DNA from: Methanomicrobiales archaeon
GTDB taxonomy: Archaea; Halobacteriota; Methanomicrobia; Methanomicrobiales; Methanospirillaceae
DNA length: 8,824 nt
Assembly: GCA_012798365.1 (NCBI GenBank)
Contig: JAAZNH010000307.1
Span: 1 to 8,824, forward strand
Direction: 5' to 3'
This document shows positions 5,814 to 8,824 of the stretch, piece by piece; position 1 is the first letter of the stretch; the number at the start of each line of letters is the position of its first letter. The notes beneath the pieces were generated by a model. It searched no databases and had not been told where the DNA came from. It saw nothing but the letters and a program-made list of their open reading frames with translations. The position numbers and the translations under genes were made by a program.

Positions 5814-6371
5814 TCATGACCGGAGAAGCACCTGGCGGGCAACAAGCCGGGCAACCCTGAGTGGTTCGGGAATTTTTCCGTCAAGGGTAAACTGGTTGCA
5901 GAACCGGGCTGCCTCCTCCGTACTGATTCCCGCTGTGCGGATATACAGGGTAAGCCCTGTCATGAGCGTGACAGCGGTCCGTGTTCCGAGATTTTGGTAT
6001 GCTGCCAGTCGTGGTTCATCTTTCGGGAAATGGTACCTGATATCGTCAAGGAGGCCATCAGATTCTTCGTAGGTAACACAGATGACGGGTATTTTTGTCT
6101 CCAGTGTGATCTGTTCAGGATCGATGATATTGAACCATGCAATCACACACCCGGAGAGCAGGATGACATTGATATCCTTCCGGTTCAGCTCCCGGTACAT
6201 CCGGATGATCACTTCCGTGGCATCAGTCCCGCCAACGGTGACCGTGCCGGAGGTAAAACCGTCAATACGGAGGTCCTTTCGCATCACCACCCCGGCAAGG
6301 GCTGACATGGTCCGGCCGGAATAGCTTTCAGCAATCCCCAGCGCCCGCAGCCCCTTTTTCTGGAGGTGCAT
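5814..6371 (-). CDS. DUF99 (UPF0215) family protein, listed as endonuclease dU
   Basis: 185 residues, full length for the family. It starts 'MHLQKKGLRALGIAES', continues with 'GVVMRKD', 'DG' and 'VGGTDAT', a central 'VILLSGCVIAWFNIID', and a conserved end 'GISTEEA', 'IPEPLRVARLVAR'. This is the archaeal DUF99 family, which databases name endonuclease dU, implying a DNA-repair role at deoxyuridine; I take that name from the family and see no independent proof here. Versions I recall from other archaea have D-D-G after 'LGI' and D-G before '..aGFN'; here these are A-E-S and S-G-C, perhaps a methanogen subgroup feature. The start ATG has no Shine-Dalgarno sequence, but a TATA-like ATTTTTAAT is centred 25 bases upstream, so the mRNA is probably leaderless. 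The rubredoxin gene follows 85 bases downstream. Confidence 0.85.
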   Translation of the reverse strand: MHLQKKGLRALGIAESYSGRTMSALAGVVMRKDLRIDGFTSGTVTVGGTDATEVIIRMYRELNRKDINVILLSGCVIAWFNIIDPEQITLETKIPVICVTYEESDGLLDDIRYHFPKDEPRLAAYQNLGTRTAVTLMTGLTLYIRTAGISTEEAARFCNQFTLDGKIPEPLRVARLVARQVLLRS

Positions 6372-6409
6372 AGAAGCACTTATGACACCGGATTAAAAAT
6401 ACTATACCA
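6372..6409. promoter_or_regulatory. 38-bp divergent promoter between DUF99 and aglJ-like genes
   Basis: Only 38 bases separate the two divergent ATGs. The minus-strand TATA candidate ATTTTTAAT (6400-6392) is centred 25 bases from the DUF99 ATG, placing initiation at or near the start codon. On the plus strand a weaker 'acttatga' (6378-6385) is at the right distance from the ATG at 6410. Neither gene has a Shine-Dalgarno sequence in the gap, consistent with leaderless transcripts and overlapping core promoters. Confidence 0.5.
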
Positions 6410-7333
6410 ATGAAGTTCAACAAAGATGAGGTCTGCATCTTAATCCCGACCCTGAATGAGGCCCCTACGATTGGCAATGTCGTAAAGGAGTTCAAGGCAC
6501 TCGGGTACACCCATATCCTTGTTATGGACGGTAAAAGTTCCGATAATACGGTGAAATTTGCCCGTGAAGCCGGTGCAACAGTCCGCACACAGTCAGGAAA
6601 GGGCAAGGGGAACGCGATCATTGAGGCATTTGAGGTGATCGAGCAGTCCTATATCCTGATGGTGGATGGAGACGGGACCTACTCATCCAAGGACGCGGAG
6701 AAGATGCTCACACCGCTCTTCCTCGGGTTCGATCAGGTCATCGGTGACCGTCTGATGAATGCTGAAGAGGGATCCTTCTCCCGGCTCAACCTCTTTGGTA
6801 ACCACATGCTCAACCTTCTCTTCAAGATCGCCCACAGCCGGGACCTGCATGATATCCTGTCCGGGTACCGTGCGTTCACCAAGCTTGCTGTCAGCCAGAT
6901 GCACCTGAAAGAGAAGGGATTCGAGATCGAGACAGAGATCTCTGTCGAGGCAGTCCGGAACGGCCAGCGGGTCATGATTGTCCCGATCAAGTACCTGCGC
7001 CGCCCCGGGACAGCAACAAAACTCTCCCCCTTCCATGACGGGATCAAGATTGTCAGCACGATCTACCGGCTTGCACGGGTCAACAACCCGATGTTTTACT
7101 TCGGACTGATGGGAGTGTTCACAACCATCCTTGGCCTGCTGACAGGACTGTATGTGCTCCTTGAATGGCTCAACAATGTCGAGCACATCCCCCTGACTAT
7201 CCTGACCGTGCTTCTTATTGTGGTGGGTATTGAGATCTTCATGTTCGGTATGATCAGCGACATGCTGCTGGTCTTCCACCGTGAGATCATCCGGGAGATC
7301 CAGCTGCTCCAGCCCCCGAAACCCCCGAAGTGA
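6410..7333 (+). CDS. aglJ: AglJ-type glycosyltransferase family 2, N-glycan initiating
   Basis: 307 residues. The GT-A domain begins 'VCILIPTLNEAPTIGNVV' and has 'VMDGKSSDNT', 'QSGKGKGNAI', then 'MVDGDGTY' with the metal-binding Asp86/Asp88. Further family marks are 'DILSGYRAFT' (148-157), 'GFEIETE' (170-176) and 'NNPMFYFG' (225-232). Two C-terminal membrane helices (about 228-250 and 257-282) end in 'MISDMLLVFHRE'. This pattern matches Haloferax AglJ, which transfers the first sugar to dolichol phosphate for N-glycosylation of S-layer protein and archaellins. The acceptor and sugar here are inferred; a dolichyl-phosphate sugar synthase (DPM1-like) is the main alternative. It likely acts on the cytoplasmic membrane face. 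It stands alone, divergent from DUF99 and only 5 bases from the end of the aldolase gene. No other agl gene is in view. Confidence 0.8.
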   Translation: MKFNKDEVCILIPTLNEAPTIGNVVKEFKALGYTHILVMDGKSSDNTVKFAREAGATVRTQSGKGKGNAIIEAFEVIEQSYILMVDGDGTYSSKDAEKMLTPLFLGFDQVIGDRLMNAEEGSFSRLNLFGNHMLNLLFKIAHSRDLHDILSGYRAFTKLAVSQMHLKEKGFEIETEISVEAVRNGQRVMIVPIKYLRRPGTATKLSPFHDGIKIVSTIYRLARVNNPMFYFGLMGVFTTILGLLTGLYVLLEWLNNVEHIPLTILTVLLIVVGIEIFMFGMISDMLLVFHREIIREIQLLQPPKPPK

Positions 7334-7338
7334 AATTA

Positions 7339-7872
7339 TTATTCAAATCCTTTTTTGAAGAAAAGAACCCTGCACGAATGTTCTGCAAGGGATGTGAAGA
7401 GGTACGCTTCATCAAGGGTCTTTCCTGCTGCAAAGGTCCCGTGGCCCCGTGCAATTACCAGTTTTCCCTGTGCCAGTGCGTCAGAAACGGTGCGGGCAAC
7501 CTCATCGGTCCCGGGTGCCCCGCCAACGACGGGTATTGTCGGGCAGAACATCAGTCCTTCACTGTCTTCCGGGATTATATGGTCAAGGACAAGGGATGCG
7601 GCTATTGCTACCGCAGGATGGGCGTGGACAATGGCCTGGTGCCGGGTTTTTTTGTATACTTCCCGGTGGACACGGTATTCGCTGGACGCATCGACGGGAG
7701 CCGGCCCTTCCAGCGGGACAAAAACCGGTTCATTGTTCACATCGAGGTACGTCCCGGTGCGTTTGATATAAAACCCCTCATCCACGCGAACACTCATGTT
7801 ACCAAAATTTCCCCCGACAAGGTGTTCGGCAAAGAGGCGTTTACCGATACGTTCGAATTCTGCAGCGTACAT
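7339..7872 (-). CDS. Class II aldolase, L-fuculose-1-phosphate aldolase type
   Basis: 177 residues, similar in size to the methanogen fuculose-phosphate aldolase MJ1418. Zinc ligands are visible as His83 and His85 ('IVHAHP') and His144 ('ARGHGTFAAG'). The catalytic acid is probably Glu65 in 'DASSEYRVH'. 'GGNFGNMSVR' (20-29) is the phosphate-binding start of the family. Class II aldolases cleave fuculose phosphate to dihydroxyacetone phosphate and lactaldehyde; in methanogens a role in lactaldehyde supply for F420 side-chain synthesis was proposed. The ATG at 7872 is chosen because GGGGAG lies 6 bases upstream; extension to 7983 would add 37 residues unlike the family. It lies 125 bases after npdG on the same strand, with a terminator between, so it probably has its own promoter. 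Its exact substrate is not certain. Confidence 0.83.
   Translation of the reverse strand: MYAAEFERIGKRLFAEHLVGGNFGNMSVRVDEGFYIKRTGTYLDVNNEPVFVPLEGPAPVDASSEYRVHREVYKKTRHQAIVHAHPAVAIAASLVLDHIIPEDSEGLMFCPTIPVVGGAPGTDEVARTVSDALAQGKLVIARGHGTFAAGKTLDEAYLFTSLAEHSCRVLFFKKGFE
7342..7359 (+). terminator. Candidate terminator of aglJ inside the aldolase 3' end
   Basis: TTCAAA (7342-7347) pairs with TTTGAA (7354-7359) around a 6-base loop, and six T run from 7351 to 7356. It begins 8 bases after the aglJ stop codon. The T-run is antisense to the Lys-Lys codons near the aldolase C-terminus. The stem consumes part of the T-run, so the T-tract itself is the likely signal. Confidence 0.4.
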
Positions 7873-7878
7873 GCTATA

Positions 7879-7884
7879 CTCCCC
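7879..7884 (-). promoter_or_regulatory. Ribosome binding site that fixes the aldolase start
   Basis: GGGGAG on the minus strand, 6 bases before ATG 7872. An ATTTTATC TATA-like element sits just upstream (7908-7901) but would place initiation inside this site. A second AT-rich candidate lies around 7925-7940, so the promoter is not settled. Confidence 0.55.
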
Positions 7885-7981
7885 GTTCATCTTCAACGGT
7901 GATAAAATCCCCGGTCTTGCGGGCATATCCAAAAATGTAGCAAAAGAATACCTGTGGGGGGGAAGAGCAGCCGGAAACGGC

Positions 7982-7997
7982 AAAAAAAGGAAGAAAA
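7982..7997 (-). terminator. Pyrimidine/oligo-T terminator after npdG
   Basis: Directly after the npdG stop codon the minus strand reads a 16-base stretch of only T and C, ending in seven T (7988-7982). There is no stem. This is a typical archaeal T-rich terminator and separates npdG from the aldolase gene. Confidence 0.55.
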
Positions 7998-8651
7998 TTA
8001 CATGAACTGCATGCCGACATCGCGCATCTTGTTATACCGCGCGATGTTCAGGAGCAGCGGGGTTAAGGACTCTACCATGTTGGATGCAGCCAGCGGGCCG
8101 GCATCAAACGCCTGGAGTTTTGAGACCGTGTTGACAATGTCCATAACCTGCTTTTTTGCCTCGGCATCGTCACCACAGACCGGGACGGAGTAGGTGAGTT
8201 CTTCGTCAAGAGCCTTCCACTTGTTGGCTGCGATCGTGTTGAATGCGGAACAGATCCGTGCCTCCTTGGGGAGGATCCCCTTGATCATCAGTGCTGCAGA
8301 GCCTTCTGCCGGTGGGACAAACATGAAGTGATCACGCTTCTCCATCGGGTTGATCGGGCTGATGACAATCTTATCCTCAAAGCACTGGAGCCCCTCGAGT
8401 GTTGCTACCGCGTTCTTGAACGGTATTGCGAGGATCACGACATCTGCACAGGAAACTGCGTCCTGGTTTGTTGCTCCCTTGAATGAGCAGTGTGTTGTAC
8501 CCCGGTTTTTCAGCGTGCTTATGCTGCATTCGCAGCTTGTCTGGGCCCTCGCTTCATCGCGCGAGCCAACAATAACATCGTACCTGGGTGCAAGGCGCAT
8601 GGCGATACCTTCGCCAATGTCACCGGTTCCCCCAATAATTCCAATCTTCAT
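7998..8651 (-). CDS. npdG: F420H2:NADP oxidoreductase
   Basis: 217 residues, close to the about 212 of Archaeoglobus Fno. The N-terminal Rossmann motif is 'GIIGGTGDIG' (4-13), and Ser30-Arg31 after the second strand fit NADP(H) 2'-phosphate binding. 'DVVILAIPF' and 'DKIVISPINP' line the cleft. The C-terminal part has the family marks 'YSVPVCGDD', 'DAGPLAASNMVESLTPLLLNIARYN'. The enzyme moves hydride between reduced coenzyme F420 and NADP+, supplying NADPH for biosynthesis in the methanogen cytoplasm. It starts immediately after the stop codon of the thioredoxin-like gene with no gap, and its ribosome site GGTGG (8661-8657) lies in that gene's last codons, so the two form an operon with coupled translation. 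A T-rich terminator follows. Confidence 0.95.
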   Translation of the reverse strand: MKIGIIGGTGDIGEGIAMRLAPRYDVIVGSRDEARAQTSCECSISTLKNRGTTHCSFKGATNQDAVSCADVVILAIPFKNAVATLEGLQCFEDKIVISPINPMEKRDHFMFVPPAEGSAALMIKGILPKEARICSAFNTIAANKWKALDEELTYSVPVCGDDAEAKKQVMDIVNTVSKLQAFDAGPLAASNMVESLTPLLLNIARYNKMRDVGMQFM

Positions 8652-8824
8652 TTATCCCACCAACGGTTTGAGGAGTTTTTCGAGCGTGGCTGCGTCTGTT
8701 ACGCCTTCCATCTGCTGGATGATTTTACCATCCTTCTCGATGACCAGGGTAGGCACGACCCGGATCGCGAACTTTTCTGCAAGGTCCATGTGCTGGTCGA
8801 CATCGATCTTTTTTATCTCGACGG
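8652..8824 (-). CDS. Thioredoxin-fold protein, N-terminal part outside the window
   Basis: 56 C-terminal residues are visible, running off the right edge. They show the second half of a thioredoxin/glutaredoxin-like fold: 'KKIDVDQHMDLAEKFAIR', the cis-proline loop 'VVPTLVIEKDGK', and a final helix 'DAATLEKLLKPLVG'. The redox CxxC motif would lie upstream of the window and cannot be checked, so a redox-active thioredoxin is likely but not shown. Its TAA abuts the npdG ATG, which suggests co-expression with the NADPH-producing enzyme; NADPH could feed a thioredoxin reductase not seen here. Confidence 0.8.
   Translation of the reverse strand, partial: VEIKKIDVDQHMDLAEKFAIRVVPTLVIEKDGKIIQQMEGVTDAATLEKLLKPLVG

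Noticed and set aside
5994..6305. 103-codon plus-strand frame
   Set aside because: Antisense to DUF99, which has family motifs throughout.
6683..7279. 198-codon minus-strand frame
   Set aside because: Antisense to the aglJ-like gene, His/Asp/Glu-rich composition typical of a mirror frame.
7330..7902. 190-codon plus-strand frame
   Set aside because: Antisense to the aldolase, whose zinc ligands and ribosome site are clear.
7873..7983. N-terminal extension of the aldolase by 37 residues
   Set aside because: Unlike the family, and a good ribosome site sits right before the internal ATG at 7872.
1..8824. CRISPR array, tRNA, rRNA or insertion sequence
   Set aside because: No regularly spaced repeats, no cloverleaf-like sequence, no transposase motif or terminal inverted repeats seen on reading both strands.

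Overview
The window reads as a piece of a methanogenic archaeal chromosome, most likely order Methanomicrobiales (Methanoregula-like). The case rests on an F420H2:NADP oxidoreductase, an archaeal type IV pilin, an AglJ-type glycosyltransferase, a DUF99 protein, a Phr-like heat-shock regulator beside a small heat-shock protein, and archaeal promoter and oligo-T terminator patterns. The genus is inference. Base composition is moderately GC-rich and looks even across genes, with AT-rich islands only at promoters. There is no tRNA, rRNA, CRISPR array, transposase or integrase, and no clear sign of recent transfer.

Left part (1-3329, plus strand): the C-terminal 368 residues of an ankyrin-repeat protein that begins upstream of the window. 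A strong hairpin plus T6 terminator follows it. Next is a 717-residue membrane sensor (TM, extracytoplasmic sensor, TM, HAMP, PAS, histidine-kinase core) whose ATP-binding glycines are partly lost. No response regulator is present.

Middle part (3330-5556, plus strand): a 346-base gap with a probable terminator and promoter comes first. It leads into an overlapping pair, a two-headed winged-helix repressor of the Phr/ArsR type and an Hsp20-type chaperone, which looks like a self-contained heat-shock operon. A pyrimidine-rich gap with a perfect 14-bp palindrome and an AT-rich promoter then precedes a secreted pilin-like protein.

Right part (5537-8824): a minus-strand pair encodes a DUF99 protein and a small rubredoxin. 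The DUF99 gene shares a 38-bp divergent promoter gap with a plus-strand aglJ-like gene, which likely starts S-layer/pilin N-glycan assembly. On the minus strand after it lie a class II (fuculose-phosphate type) aldolase, npdG, and the C-terminal end of a thioredoxin-fold protein. Rubredoxin, thioredoxin and F420H2:NADP oxidoreductase together give this side a redox theme. The aldolase may link to lactaldehyde/F420 metabolism. Both convergent gene pairs are packed so tightly that each oligo-T terminator lies inside the opposing gene.

No clear undescribed multi-gene system is visible. The best leads are the rubredoxin with altered Cys knuckles, the Phr-like/Hsp20 overlap, the degenerate sensor kinase and the terminators embedded in opposing genes.
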